Assembly: GCA_032988165.1 (NCBI GenBank)
Contig: JANTQF010000038.1
Span: 62,001-126,000, forward strand
DNA from: Emmonsiellopsis sp. PD_33
Taxonomy: Eukaryota > Ascomycota > Eurotiomycetes > Onygenales > Ajellomycetaceae
DNA length: 64,000 nucleotides
Direction of reading: 5' to 3'
Shown: one piece after another, positions 1 through 10,900 of the stretch
Position numbering within the stretch: the first letter of the stretch is position 1
How the letters are laid out: each line of letters opens with the position of its first letter
Program-made: the position numbers and the translations under genes
The notes under the pieces: generated by a model
Seen by the model: only the letters and a program-made list of their open reading frames with translations
Told to the model about the DNA's origin: nothing
The model's database searches: none

Positions 1-128
1 ATATGCGGAATGTCTATATACTACAAAGGAAAAGACAACGGCAATGAAAAGTGCAAGGGATATAAACCAAAGTTCCAAAAGAGAAAACGTCGAATATATA
101 CCACCCCCTTCCATTCCCTCCCCTCCCC

Positions 129-2723
129 TCACCTCGAAAACAACCCCCGCCCCCACTGAATCCACGACTTCCTCGCACTCTCCCTCTCGTCCTTCACCAA
201 ATTCCTCACCCGGTTCTCAATCTCCACAACCTGCTTCTCATAATCGCTCAGCCCGATCTCCACCTCCTCAATCCTCGACTGTAGCGCGTTAAGCTCATAA
301 TCGAGCTTCGCGCCGAGCAGCTCCACCTTCTTCGCGCCCTCCGTAAGCGTGGAGCTTTCATCGGCAACTAAACTATCCGTGTATGCGCGTAAGGCGCGCA
401 AGTCTTCGAGCTTGTCCTGGTAGACGGCGTTTAGTTCGTCGAGCCGGGCTTGGGCGCGTTGGTCGATGTATTCGACCGAGGAAACTTGCTCTTCGACCCA
501 AGGCGCGGTATTTTCGCGGAGTTCCATGATCTTGTTGCTGAAGGCTCGTACATCGAAGGCCATTATGTCTTCGCGGAGGATTGCGTCCGCGGGGGTTAGG
601 TCGGCCTTTTCAGCGACAGGTGGGCGCCAGGTTGCGATACTGTTCCAGGTCAGGATGGTGTCTTCGACCGCGCTGAAGGAAAGGTGGCGTGGCCAGCGTG
701 AATCTTGGTGTTGCTTTGAGGCTGCTACAGAGAGGAGCTGGTGGCTTCGGGGCCGGCGGAGGGGTCCGCCGGATAGGACGGACCCTGACACCAGTTCCTC
801 GGAGATTTCTTCGTCCTTTTCTAGGAAATCGTTATCTGCTCCTGTAGGTATATCATGAACTTCATCTTGATCTAGTTGTAGGTCGCTGGCTTCTGAATGT
901 TCATCGGAAATCGGTCCCTTGTCCTCAGGCAGGGTTTTGGGAGATATAGAGTCAGTACGATGGATCGGTTCGGCCGGTGGTCTCTCACGCAGTCCTTGAA
1001 CGACATCGTCTAGTCCTTCTGGTACAGACTTTCGCTTTTCAACGCTTTGGGCACTCTCATCCACAAGTTTCGTAGAATGAGGCCCGATGTCGGATTCCAC
1101 GCTTGGCTGACACGGTAGGTCGTTTTCAAAATCTCCGCTATCTTTGGACCGTTTGTGATGGTGAGATCGGAGACCAGGCAAGCCAACAACGTCCCTGAAC
1201 CGGCCAAAGCCTGCACGTGCATCTGACACTTTGCCAGTAACCGTCCGTTTGAGAGTATCCTTGAACTGCTGCTCCCTGTCGTCGTAAATACTCGGTGACT
1301 CAAGCAGCTTGCCTGAAGGCTCCGTTTCCAGGCTAGGCCGTCCTGAATTCAGGTAATCTGACGCGTTATCTCTTTTTTTGCTAGTCCAAAGGTATCCCCC
1401 ACGGTCGTCGCTCGTAAAAATCATTGAATCATCGCCAGCCGCATGTCTAAAAATATCGCTTCCGGTTTTGCGCGGCTTCCCATGCCAGAGCCATTTTGGT
1501 CGTTCACCAAACACCAACTGAACAAATCGATCCATATCTAGAGTCTCAATCTCCGAAATTCCAGCCTTGTCACGGCCACCGACTATACCCATGACCATTT
1601 CGCCTCCTTTTCCTCCCAATTCTGCAACGGTTGATTTGACTGCTCGTGGTACATTCCAGCCATCTCCACTGGCAGCTTTGGCGGTGACTCGATGAAGCCG
1701 GTCCAGCGTCTGTCGATCAAGTCTTCTGGTCCTATCAAGTTTCTGAGATTTCTGGAAACTAACAATCCCGCGTTTTAATGCTGTTAAATCAAAAACATCT
1801 TTGGGTACGGGGGCGCCGTGAGCGTGTAGCCGGTTCCGCGCCCCCATTAACATCCCAAGTAGTGCAGAAACAGTCGTAGGTCCCAGAATCCCATCATTCG
1901 GCTCGATATTGAAGAAATCAGTCCCAATATCGGTCCACCAATCATTGATAGCCCTCTCCGTGACATCACATAGTAACCCATCCGCATACTCGGGAACCAA
2001 TTTGTCGAAAATCGTCAACGCCACCTGACACTGCTTTACCAATTCCATAACCGCAGAGTAGAAGGGTACGCGTTCGCTCGTCCTGTATAGTTGGTGGAAT
2101 TTGGCTTGCGTCGCAGCCGTTGGCTGTTTCAGATTCATGCCAGCTCGTCCCGAGCAGCCGAGTCGTTTGAGGTCTTCATTCACAATGAAATCATCTCTAT
2201 GTCTCCTCACATCACCATCTGGGACAGCAATCACGGTCAAGGCTGAAGGAAAATTGCTCAAATTTGTGACCATCAAGGTCCCAAGCGGCGTTTCCCGCTT
2301 TCGGGCGTGGAACCGCGAAACGGCATCGAAGTAAACCTTTAACCGAGGAGACCAGGCGCTTTCGTCTGTTGGGACGCTCAGCACGCCAGCCACGGCAGAA
2401 TGCGAGGGATCACCTGTATATGTGTTTATGACGAATGTTGGATGAACCCGCGAACATGCCCATTGCTCAACAATGTAGATTTCATAGCCAGTCAAAGTAC
2501 GTCGTCGGTCAAGCACCACCGTAGACGGATCTTCCTCGAGATATCGAAAGGCGATGGGGTCCGTAAACACAAGCCTTTGGTGGCCCTGTTTTGGTGACGT
2601 GGCCCCAACCGCTTCAGTATAAGGGGGTGTCGAGTATTCTTTGCTGGTAATCCTTCCCGGCTGGCGGGGGCTTGTGGTGACCGTGGAGTACGGGGAGCTG
2701 TTGGCATCGTTGGACTGGGCCAT
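129..2723 (-). CDS. Stb6-like (Sin3-binding protein family) protein, 864 aa
   Basis: A single uninterrupted reading frame starts at an ATG (residues MAQSND). Residues of roughly 45-340 form a conserved globular block (FTDPIAFRYLEE near 53, GYEIYIVEQWACSR near 80, NDGILGPTTVSALLGMLMGARNRLHAHG near 265-292, too long to quote in full) that I recognise as the STB6-like N-terminal domain of fungal Stb2/Stb6-type proteins, named for two-hybrid binding to the Sin3 corepressor in yeast. The middle (about 450-700) is polar and probably disordered. Residues of about 735-850 are rich in heptad-like Leu/Glu/Lys and should form a coiled coil. The gene is divergent from rmd5, with 736 bp between the starts. 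A role near Sin3/histone deacetylation is family inference, not shown here. No truncation or frameshift is visible. Confidence 0.75.
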   Translation of the reverse strand: MAQSNDANSSPYSTVTTSPRQPGRITSKEYSTPPYTEAVGATSPKQGHQRLVFTDPIAFRYLEEDPSTVVLDRRRTLTGYEIYIVEQWACSRVHPTFVINTYTGDPSHSAVAGVLSVPTDESAWSPRLKVYFDAVSRFHARKRETPLGTLMVTNLSNFPSALTVIAVPDGDVRRHRDDFIVNEDLKRLGCSGRAGMNLKQPTAATQAKFHQLYRTSERVPFYSAVMELVKQCQVALTIFDKLVPEYADGLLCDVTERAINDWWTDIGTDFFNIEPNDGILGPTTVSALLGMLMGARNRLHAHGAPVPKDVFDLTALKRGIVSFQKSQKLDRTRRLDRQTLDRLHRVTAKAASGDGWNVPRAVKSTVAELGGKGGEMVMGIVGGRDKAGISEIETLDMDRFVQLVFGERPKWLWHGKPRKTGSDIFRHAAGDDSMIFTSDDRGGYLWTSKKRDNASDYLNSGRPSLETEPSGKLLESPSIYDDREQQFKDTLKRTVTGKVSDARAGFGRFRDVVGLPGLRSHHHKRSKDSGDFENDLPCQPSVESDIGPHSTKLVDESAQSVEKRKSVPEGLDDVVQGLRERPPAEPIHRTDSISPKTLPEDKGPISDEHSEASDLQLDQDEVHDIPTGADNDFLEKDEEISEELVSGSVLSGGPLRRPRSHQLLSVAASKQHQDSRWPRHLSFSAVEDTILTWNSIATWRPPVAEKADLTPADAILREDIMAFDVRAFSNKIMELRENTAPWVEEQVSSVEYIDQRAQARLDELNAVYQDKLEDLRALRAYTDSLVADESSTLTEGAKKVELLGAKLDYELNALQSRIEEVEIGLSDYEKQVVEIENRVRNLVKDERESARKSWIQWGRGLFSR

Positions 2724-3459
2724 GGCGGTTCAACCTAGCTCAGCAAAGCGGCCTATAACTGTATAATTCTCAAGCAAGAACGGATTATCGACGAAGGGCC
2801 GGGTTCAGGTGGTTGTAGGGGTGGTGAGGAGCAGAACCTCCGATGAGTTTGCAATGGCGGTGGAGGGCGGGGCGTGAGCACAACCGAGACTCGCAGTAGG
2901 AAAGGCCATTATCGGTTGGGAGGAGAATATGGAGAGCTGTAAATGAAGCTGGACATCCTCAAGGAAGCGGTGAGCGGCGAGCAAAACGGAAGATCGAGCA
3001 GTTCCTGGAGGCGGAGATGAAGCTGGAGAAAGCCGACGACGTCACAAGTGGCTGATCACGTCACTTGACTTGGGCCATCGCGTGTATCGGGACGGTCTGT
3101 ACGGTACGATACAAAGATTTAGTGCGACAATCCGAAGATACCGTCCGTATCGCAACCGTAATAACGGGTACCTGTGACGGCTACCAGCTTGCTGTATCAG
3201 AGGCTCTGGCGGTTTGAGCAACTTCACCTCCTCATCTCCCCGCCGGTTTGCTGAGTCCTGTCCACGACCACCGCTTGACAACCTCTCAACGCCCTGGAGA
3301 GTGAAGCAGATCTCAGAATCTACATCTAAACCTGCTCGCCCAGAAATATCCGATTTCTATGATACAACTCAGCCTCCGCTTCCAGATATGTTTACCATTT
3401 ACCAGCGCCGATAGAGCTTAGCCAGTTATCTGTCGACGGTTGATACTGCTATTAGCAAG
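2724..3459. promoter_or_regulatory. Divergent intergenic region between Stb6-like gene and rmd5
   Basis: This gap must hold both promoters because the flanking genes point away from each other. Short open frames in it have no recognisable content. The reading frame of rmd5 is open from just after a TAG at 3412-3414, so an upstream in-frame start is excluded. I identified no specific binding motif. Confidence 0.5.
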
Positions 3460-4948
3460 ATGGATTTGCTGCAGAGGGAACACCAGCGGCTGTGGAAACG
3501 GGCCCAGACTGGCAAAAGCATCAAAGATGTCCAGGCGACTATTGATCTGCTCCAGGAGGCGAGGGACCATATTGCGCAGAGTGAGCTTCCCCGCATGCAT
3601 TCCCGCTCGAGCCAGCCGGGAACCCCGGCGAAATCATGAATATCAAGCACAATCTGAAGATATAATGCTAATACGAACTCTATTTAGATCCCACTTCAGC
3701 GTCCATAACCCTAGCAAAGCTGCAGAATCCCGTCAAAGCCTCCTTCGAGGTGACGAATGAGAGTCTGAAGGAGGCCCATAGCGGCCTCAACAAGTATACA
3801 AGAGCTCTGGACAAAGTAAGAGACGAAATCCCCCGCTTGGCGAAATGTGGATTTTAGCTATAGGAATATTCCGCCTAATCGTTTGATTTCTTCTTATTAC
3901 AGTTATTCAAGGACAAACCCCTCCCTTACGATGCTCTCTCAGCACAGCCGGCCCTAGTGAACAGGGCTATTGCCATGCATCTTCTCCGAGAAGGCCAATT
4001 TTCCGTAGCCTCCACATTCCTATCTGAAGTAGCGAAGAACCCAACCCCCGCCCAACCCTCCGACACATGTAAATCCGATGACCCTACCGATATACTCATG
4101 GACATGGACCAGATGCAGTCAGGGGAAATACGGAAACAGTTTGTCCTCATGTACCAGATATTACATGAGCTAAAGGAGGAGCAGAATCTACTCCCAGCTA
4201 TCAACTGGGCATCGGAGCATAGACATCCGCTAGAAGCACGGGGCAGTAACCTCGAGTTTGAGCTTTGCAGGTTGCAATTTGTCTGGCTGTTCCACGGCGG
4301 CAAGAATCCCAATATGCCTATGGAAGTCAGCCGGCAACACGCGCTACAATATGCTCGGAACGAATTCATGGCGTTCCAAACTAGACATCTACCAGAAATC
4401 CAACAGCTAATCGGCGCCATGGCATTTTGCCCAAACCTGGAATCATCCCCGTATAGAGCCATCTTCAACAACCCCTCCGCATGGGACGATGTAGCTCAGT
4501 CTTTCACACGCGAATTCTGCTCGCTACTAGGCTTATCAGCAGACTCCCCGCTGTATATAGCCGCCACAGCCGGCGCCATCGCCCTCCCAACCCTCCTCAA
4601 GCTCCAAACAATCATGAAAGAAAAACGAACTGAATGGACAAGCCAGAACGAACTTCCGGTAAGACCATCCGCCCCCCCCCCTCTCTCCCCCCTGTATCAC
4701 ATCCCGCGCGGCTCCTAACCTTTGCTTAGGTCGAAATCCCTCTCCCCCCCGCATACCAATTCCACTCCATCTTCGTGTGCCCCGTCTCAAAAGAGCAAAC
4801 AACAGACGAAAACCCGCCCATGATGATGCCATGCGGGCACGTCATTGCGCAGGAGTCGCTCATGAAGTTAAGTAAAGGCAGCAGGTTCAAATGTCCCTAC
4901 TGCCCGAACGAGAGCCACCCCAAAGATGCGCAGAAGGTTTTCTTATAG
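3460..4948 (+). CDS. rmd5: GID/CTLH ubiquitin ligase RING subunit Rmd5
   Basis: Four exons join in frame: 3460-3580, 3688-3815, 3903-4658 and 4730-4948, giving 407 aa. Splice sites are AGA|GTGAGC, TTTAG|AT, AAA|GTAAG, ACAG|TTA, CCG|GTAAG and TTAG|GTC. The start is the first ATG after an in-frame stop. Family features appear in order: an N-terminal helical part, a LisH-like stretch ([16 protein letters not shown], about residue 100), a CTLH/CRA helical middle, and a C-terminal degenerate RING (CPVSKE, then MPCGHV, then KCPYCP) near residues 350-400. The Rmd5 RING pairs with the Fyv10/Gid9 RING to ubiquitinate gluconeogenic enzymes when glucose returns (known from yeast). The protein ends in KVFL, as Rmd5 orthologues typically do. 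Length matches the family (about 400-420 aa). Confidence 0.9.
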
Positions 4949-5671
4949 AAAATATTCCTTTTTTTCGTCTCGTCTCGTCTCGTCTTGCTTTCGCTTGCTT
5001 CCCTCAGCCCTATATTTTATATCCCCAATTCTCCACTTTGCCTTTCCGTATTGCTGCGTCGTATATAAAATGCATCTATCCAGGCGTTTCGCGGGGGTCG
5101 ACTGGTTTTCCCCTCTTTTTTCGCCTACCTTTATTCCCCTCCTTCCTTCCTAAACCTGCAGCTGGCCTGGTTTATATCTAGAGGTTATAATTACTCAGCA
5201 GATATCCTCGTTTCTTTCTTTATTTTCTTATTTCCCTGAAACGGCGTCATAGGAGTTTCATGGGCTGTTTTATCGGAGTGGTTATTCAAGGTGCAGGGCA
5301 GGATTTGGGACAGTGGTCTGGCTTGTCTTGTCTTCAGTGTATATAGTCTGGAGCCAGTCAAACAATGAGAGATGCTAATTAAAATCTTTCCACAGCCTCT
5401 TATTGTCTTTTAACACTACTCTGTAATTAATAGTAAATAATATTAACCTTCCCTTTTAATCTATTTAACCTTTTTTACCTTAACGTATTTTTTTTACCCC
5501 TTAAATGTCCTCTTAAAACGAAATACTTTTAATGAAAGTTCTAATATAATTTAATAGAACATTAACTTCATGCAGCATATTTAACTAATGATTAGTCATT
5601 TGTTTGTCATGGATTAATCACTGCTGCAACTCCTGATTCACCACACCCTCAACAACCACTTCTCCCCAAAC
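4949..5671. other. Intergenic region, AT-rich, no gene seen
   Basis: This stretch holds the rmd5 3' untranslated region and the promoter of the kinase-like gene. A five-fold CGTCT run lies at about 4964-4984. A low-GC patch at about 5380-5600 has many T and A runs. No coding potential was recognised. Confidence 0.5.
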
Positions 5672-6913
5672 ATGAGCAAGACATTGACCCCATTGCCATC
5701 TCCTGCTCCTATCAAGTCAACACCCCGTCTTGAACTCAAATCATATTCAGAAAATCAGGACTATCTTGCTCAAGGAAAGACGGAACCTAGCAGCCGCTCG
5801 CAAACCTTGATCTACTATGCGGAAGATAAGAGGTGGTGTATCAAAGTGACCCTGTTGGGCACAATCGCCAACATCCTCGACAATGCCGAGATTCAACACG
5901 CTTCAAAACGTCAAAGACGCGCATTGTACCAAAGCTTTATTACACAAATAAGCTACGACTCGCTCCCTCTCCTCCCCGACACCGTGACTGAGATTATACT
6001 CGAAGGAGGTACAGAAGCAACAGGCGGACATATGGTGTTCGAATTGGCTGATACCACTGGCACGATGAAAAATCTCAACAATTCCCTAAGATACAGGGTC
6101 CAGGAAGATCCTTTCAGAGTCGTCTATCCTCTGTGCGACGAATTCCCTTATTTTCGGAAAATCAACAATGAGCAGCTAATAAGGGATACGGAAATCACGG
6201 ACGGAGTATTTGGGGTATACCACAATGAGATACGATATATCCTTAAGATTGTTAATCGTCCTCTTTACGAACCCCGCGACACCGATGTCTTTCGCAAGGA
6301 GCTGGAAAATCTCGAGTACTTTGCAGGCGTGTCTAACATTGTGCAGGCGGCGGGCGTTGCAGTATCTACAAACCCTTATGTGACTTCGAGTGGAAGGGAT
6401 GGACCACTGGTTGTGACTGGGATTCTATTCGAGGCATATTCTGGAGGATCATTGCGGCAGATTCTTTTAGAGAACTGTATTGCAGAGTACCCCTGGAAGC
6501 AATGGCCTGCCCAAATTGGAACCGCTCTGAACCGCTTTCATGAGGCAAAGAAAACTCATATGGACATAAAACCTTCAAATGTTGTCATTGACGGCGAAGG
6601 AAATGCAGTGGTTATCGACATCAGCGGCATTGGCGGGATTACTCGCCAATGGTGTTCGCCAGAGATTCAACAAGATGAAACGTCCCCCTTTGACCTTCCG
6701 TTTGAACAACGTCGACTTAACGATGTTTGGGCGTATGGAAAACTTCTATCCGATATCAGCTCGCACGCAGGAGACGACCCATTTGCAAGTACATTGAAAC
6801 AGGTTGCAGATTGTTTAATGAAAGAGAATTGCGAAAGACGCATGAGTTTAACAAGGGCAATGTCTCGGCTCAAAGGTGCGGACAACTGGACAAGAAGATG
6901 TACGATATTGTAG
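5672..6913 (+). CDS. Protein kinase-like protein with possible C-terminal prenylation box, 413 aa
   Basis: A single-exon gene. Residues of about 170-400 have a protein-kinase-like fold. A candidate ATP-binding lysine lies in YILKIV, followed by a helix-C-like FRKELENLEYF. The catalytic-loop motif HMDIKPSN starts at residue 296, with Asp298, Lys300 and Asn303 kept. The metal-binding Asp316 lies in IDISG, where DFG would normally be. A CSPE box downstream resembles APE/SPE. HMD for HRD and DIS for DFG make it divergent, but the catalytic residues remain, so activity is possible. The first 160 residues match nothing I know. The chain ends in CTIL, which fits a CaaL geranylgeranylation signal. 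It belongs to the poorly characterised fungal kinase-like families seen near variable regions; the substrate is unknown. Confidence 0.65.
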   Translation: MSKTLTPLPSPAPIKSTPRLELKSYSENQDYLAQGKTEPSSRSQTLIYYAEDKRWCIKVTLLGTIANILDNAEIQHASKRQRRALYQSFITQISYDSLPLLPDTVTEIILEGGTEATGGHMVFELADTTGTMKNLNNSLRYRVQEDPFRVVYPLCDEFPYFRKINNEQLIRDTEITDGVFGVYHNEIRYILKIVNRPLYEPRDTDVFRKELENLEYFAGVSNIVQAAGVAVSTNPYVTSSGRDGPLVVTGILFEAYSGGSLRQILLENCIAEYPWKQWPAQIGTALNRFHEAKKTHMDIKPSNVVIDGEGNAVVIDISGIGGITRQWCSPEIQQDETSPFDLPFEQRRLNDVWAYGKLLSDISSHAGDDPFASTLKQVADCLMKENCERRMSLTRAMSRLKGADNWTRRCTIL

Positions 6914-6931
6914 CAGAACATCATATAGCAC

Positions 6932-7228
6932 TTAATCATCCCAATCAGCATCGTCTTCATCAAATCCGCCGTCGGTTCTAGCACCTAATTGCATGGTCAC
7001 AACCAGCAATACAGTTTGAGTGCCACAATACTTACCTGGTCCCTCCCGCTTTAGGCTGGATTTTTTATCACACCCAGCTATTCCGCAATGAGGCGTACCC
7101 GTAGTTGAGGAGTCCTCGGTGTTATCAGAACGACAGAGTGATTTAACCCGTTTTGCATCCTCGCATGGTTGCTTGAGAGTCTTGCGATAGTGGCCGCAGT
7201 TATGGACGCGTACGGTGAAACTGCACAT
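6932..7228 (-). CDS. Small conserved Cys-rich fungal protein, 81 aa, two exons
   Basis: The frame is open throughout, but a clear 51-nt intron is visible (CCAG|GTAAGT to TTAG|GTG on the minus strand). Exons are 7228-7036 and 6984-6932. Splicing gives a protein starting MCSFTV, with a Cys/His pair pattern (NCGHY, QPCEDAK, CGIAGCDKK) and ending in an acidic tail (FDEDDADWDD). The Cys/His spacing suggests a small metal-binding fold. I know similar short fungal proteins starting MC..T...CGHY that have no assigned function. The unspliced reading would replace the Gly-Ala junction with 17 extra residues. It is convergent with the kinase-like gene, with 18 bp between the stops. Confidence 0.6.
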   Translation of the reverse strand: MCSFTVRVHNCGHYRKTLKQPCEDAKRVKSLCRSDNTEDSSTTGTPHCGIAGCDKKSSLKREGPGKYCGTQTVLLVVTMQLGARTDGGFDEDDADWDD

Positions 7229-7439
7229 CGTAAAGCAATCAATCCCTCGAGATAAATAAATAATAGGGTGAGTTTAATAGTGGTTGTGCGTTCTAAATCA
7301 CAAAGTATAGAACCTAGGGCCAAGAATCATGGCCAAATATTCCCAGATCATTACCCCGCAAATGGCCTGCCTGCCCCTCATTGACAATGAACGTTTTTGT
7401 ACCCAAGTGGCCAAATACCCAATCAAGCGTCCTTTCAGC
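7229..7439. other. Short spacer upstream of the small Cys-rich gene
   Basis: Probable 5' region of the small Cys-rich gene. It also borders the transposase relic, and the relic's 3' part may reach into it. No further feature was seen. Confidence 0.35.
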
Positions 7440-7895
7440 TCGTATCAGCCCTGTCTTATATAGTTTCTTAGTGCTACTGTGCTAGTTATGCGAGTATGCT
7501 TCAATCGTTGGGCCAGAACCCCGACAATGCCATTCTGCATTTTGCTTCTTTCTACCAACAGTATCAACACACCACTCAAGAGACGTACTACTGAAACCTT
7601 GATCGGGATTGCCTTCAAAGGATTGCCAATGTTGCCAAATAAAAGCCTCAACTCAGCGAAGAGCTCCTCAATCGAATCGAAATCCGGCGGGTATGGGGGT
7701 AGATACAAGAGCTTGACCGCCGCCTCGGAACATATTTATTCGATTTTCTAGGAATGGTGAAAGGAAGCATTGTCCATGACAAGAACAGATTTCGGTTCCG
7801 GTCCTTTTCCACAATTATGGAGTAACTCTTCAATAAAGTCTTTCAAAACGGGGAGTCTGTTGGGCCGTGTTTCCATCAGAAAGGGGGCCAAATAA
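7440..7895 (-). mobile_element. Decayed DDE transposase fragment (Tc1/mariner-IS630-like)
   Basis: Read on the minus strand and across frames, the segment carries landmarks of fungal DDE_3-type transposases in the right order: VLVMDNASFHHS near 7770 (second catalytic Asp region), LLYLPPYPPDFDSIEELFAE near 7690 (third catalytic acidic residue region), and a tail like SLEWCVDTVGRKKQNAEWH near 7550. Stop codons follow the first motif (SFHHS, stop, KIE, stop) and at least one frameshift lies near 7620. Only the C-terminal third of a transposase is present. No terminal repeats were found. CpG dinucleotides remain, so decay here was not by the process that mutated 46.5-57.5 kb. Confidence 0.7.
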
Positions 7896-7956
7896 CATCA
7901 CCCACCAAGCACCCACCACGCATCACCAACCCACCCAATAACCACCTCGTCAACAA

Positions 7957-10900
7957 TCAAGAGTCCAACCAGCCTCTTGACTCGCGATGGCCTCGGATGA
8001 TCCTCGAGATCTCATAATGGTCATTATCCTGGGCCAGTTCTTCTGCTCTTTTCAGTTGGTCCGCCAAACTTTGACCGGGTGGATGAATTTGTAAAAGCAT
8101 ATGTAGAATGTCCAGTCGTCCATGCTCGGCGGCGCCCTCGATCGCTGTCCTTCCTTGTTTAGGAGCACTAGGGGCGGTCACGTCTGCGTTGGCTTCAAGA
8201 AGGATTAGGACGATTCCTGCTGCGCCGTTAATAGCAGCGGCCTGAAGAGCGGTAACACCCCCCAAGGGAGCTGGAGGAGCATTGACATCTGCTCCCCGTT
8301 CCAAAAGGTATCTTGTGACCTCAACATGGCGGTATTCAACGGCATACTGAAGGGCCGTTCGTCCAAACCACCTGCAGCCATGCGCAGGTGCGTTGACATC
8401 AGCACATCCAAGTTCGACTAAATACCTCACAATTTCAATATTTCCAGTTTTCGCAGCAGCCAGGAGGACAGTCAGACCGCAGTTAGAGCCTTCAACATCA
8501 GCGCCGTGTTCAACTAAATACCTCACAAATTCAATATTTCCAGTTTTCACAGCAGCCAGGAGGACAGTCAGACCACAGTTAGAGCCTCCAACATCAGCGC
8601 CGTGTTCAACTAAATACCTCACAAATTCAATATTTCCAGTTTCCGCAGCAACCTGAAGGACAGTCCGGGTATGGGTAGAGTCTCCAACATTAGCACCGTG
8701 TTTGACTAAATACCTCACAATTTCAATATTTCCAGTCCTCGCAGCAGCCCCGAGGACAGTCAGACCACGGGTAGAGGCTCCAACATCAGCGCCGTGCTCC
8801 AATAGATATTTGACGGCCTTGACATGGCCGCGGTCAACGGCAATCTGGAGAGCAGTGTTCTTTGCATGTCCGACACGTTCGTTAACACCTACCCCATGTT
8901 CGATAAGAAGATTCATGGATTTTACACAGCCAATCCAGGCAGCTTCCTCTAAACTAGGGTGGTCGCCGGTTTTTGCTCGCCGGGTGGAAAGAGCGCCGCT
9001 GGAGAGAATGAGTTCAATAACATCAAATTTTCCCGCGCGGATCGCAATCGTTAAAGCACACTCCAAGAAAACAGGAGGAAAGATTGACATGTCAAATTCG
9101 CCTCCTGCCACTAGCGAAATAAATTCCCCGCGGTTGGCAGAGCCACCGCGACAAACACAGCCATAAAAATATGGGGGTCGAATATTGTAATCCGACTTAA
9201 ACCGAGCTCCCCTCGCCAGTAATATCCGCGTTGCCTTAAAATTATATGCAAGAATTGCTCTTTCCAGAGCCGTTTTCCCGTTGACCATAGCTCCAGGGGC
9301 ATTTGGGTTGGCACCAGAATCCAAAAGCAATGTTATGAGTTCTAAATTGTCGCTTTGGACTGCGGCCTGGAGAGCAGTAACACCGTCCTTGAAGGCAGCA
9401 GGTATATCAACGTAAAAAGACCCAGAAACGCGGGATAGCAAAAGAGAAGCGATCCGAGTATCCCCATTCCAGCAAGCCTCTTGTAAAGGGTTCCGTTTAG
9501 TGGTCGTAGAAGCACCGTAATAGGGAGTTGCTCCTTCTCGCAAAAGAAAATCCACCATTTGAAAATGTCCGTTCTCAATTGCTAGGTGTAAGGCCGTAGT
9601 ACCGTACTGGTCGGAGCAGACCTCAATCTGTGAGCCCCTATCTAACAACAATTTTGCCTTGGCCACGTTTCCTTGGCTCGCGGCACCTTGCAGTGCAGTA
9701 ATTCCCCGTTTTCTTGTGGGGGGGGCATAGCAGTCAGCACCGTTAGCTAGTAAGAGTTTCATTATATCAAGGCTGGAGGATGCACAAGACGCTGAAGCTG
9801 CCTGAAGGGCGGTTCTGCCGCCTTCGCCGCTGGGAGGCTCGTTAACGTCAACACAGCGGTGATTGAGAATCAATTGGACTAATTCGATATTGCCAGCTGT
9901 GCAAGCATTCTGGAGTGCAGTCATTCCAGCCCTGCTTATCTGTTGATGAAGATTTGCACCTCTCGCGAGCAGTACTTCAAAAATGCCAGTGTCTTGAGAT
10001 CTAGCAGCAACCTGGAGAGCGGTGGACCCTATATAGTCTCCCGCGGGCGCATTGACATCAGCCTCCCAATCCAGAAGTAGGTTGACAAGGTCTTTATTTC
10101 CCGTGGCAACAGCCAATTGCAGAGGCGTGTACCCGCGGCAACAACCCCCAGGCCGTCCGTCCACCTTGGCACCCTTTTGAAGAAGGAACGTTGTCATATC
10201 GGTATTCCCATGTAGAACAGCGGCTTGGAGTGCGGATGAAATGGGCGGGAAAGCAAAGGGCAACTCATCAAGTTTATAGTAGTCACCTTCTAGTGCTGAA
10301 ATCCATTTCACGTATCTGTCGATGTCGACGTGGTAATCGGGGTCAATTTTGGCGTTATTGTCCACCAGACATTTCACGAGGTCCCAATTCGCGTGTAGTG
10401 CAGCAACTTCGAGAGGACTTTGAATGGGATATAGGAACGTACATGTTTCTGGACACATGAATTCCAAATCAGTTTCGTTGCTGAGGTCAAACACGATGTT
10501 GACATTTTTGGCAGAACAGACAAGTAGTTGGGCTATCTCTCCACCTAACGCCAAGCTGTGGAAAAAGGTCCCATCGTCCACTTCGATGTTGTTTACCCTC
10601 GAATCCACCAACAACTTCACAGTTTCTGTTCTATAATCACCTACTGCGCTTTCAAGCAGATATTGGTACGTAACACTGTTAATATCGTCGGCTAGACTGC
10701 CCTTGGTAAGGAGAAGCTTCACTATTTCGGAATGAGGGTCCGCATTGAAGAAGTCGACATCGTAAAGGAATTCTTCTGACCGTACGCCGGCATCTAAAAT
10801 ATGAGAAAGAAGCTCGACCTCGTTATACTTATATGCTGTGTAAGCCAACTCGTAACTGCGAAAAATGGATCCAGGATCATCGGAAGCTAAGCATAATCGA

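Noticed and set aside
3926..4471. 181-codon minus-strand frame
   Set aside because: Antisense to the third exon of rmd5, which has clear domains.
8415..8798. Regular 96-bp repeats as a CRISPR-like array
   Set aside because: No unique spacers; units are contiguous and code for ankyrin repeats in a eukaryote.
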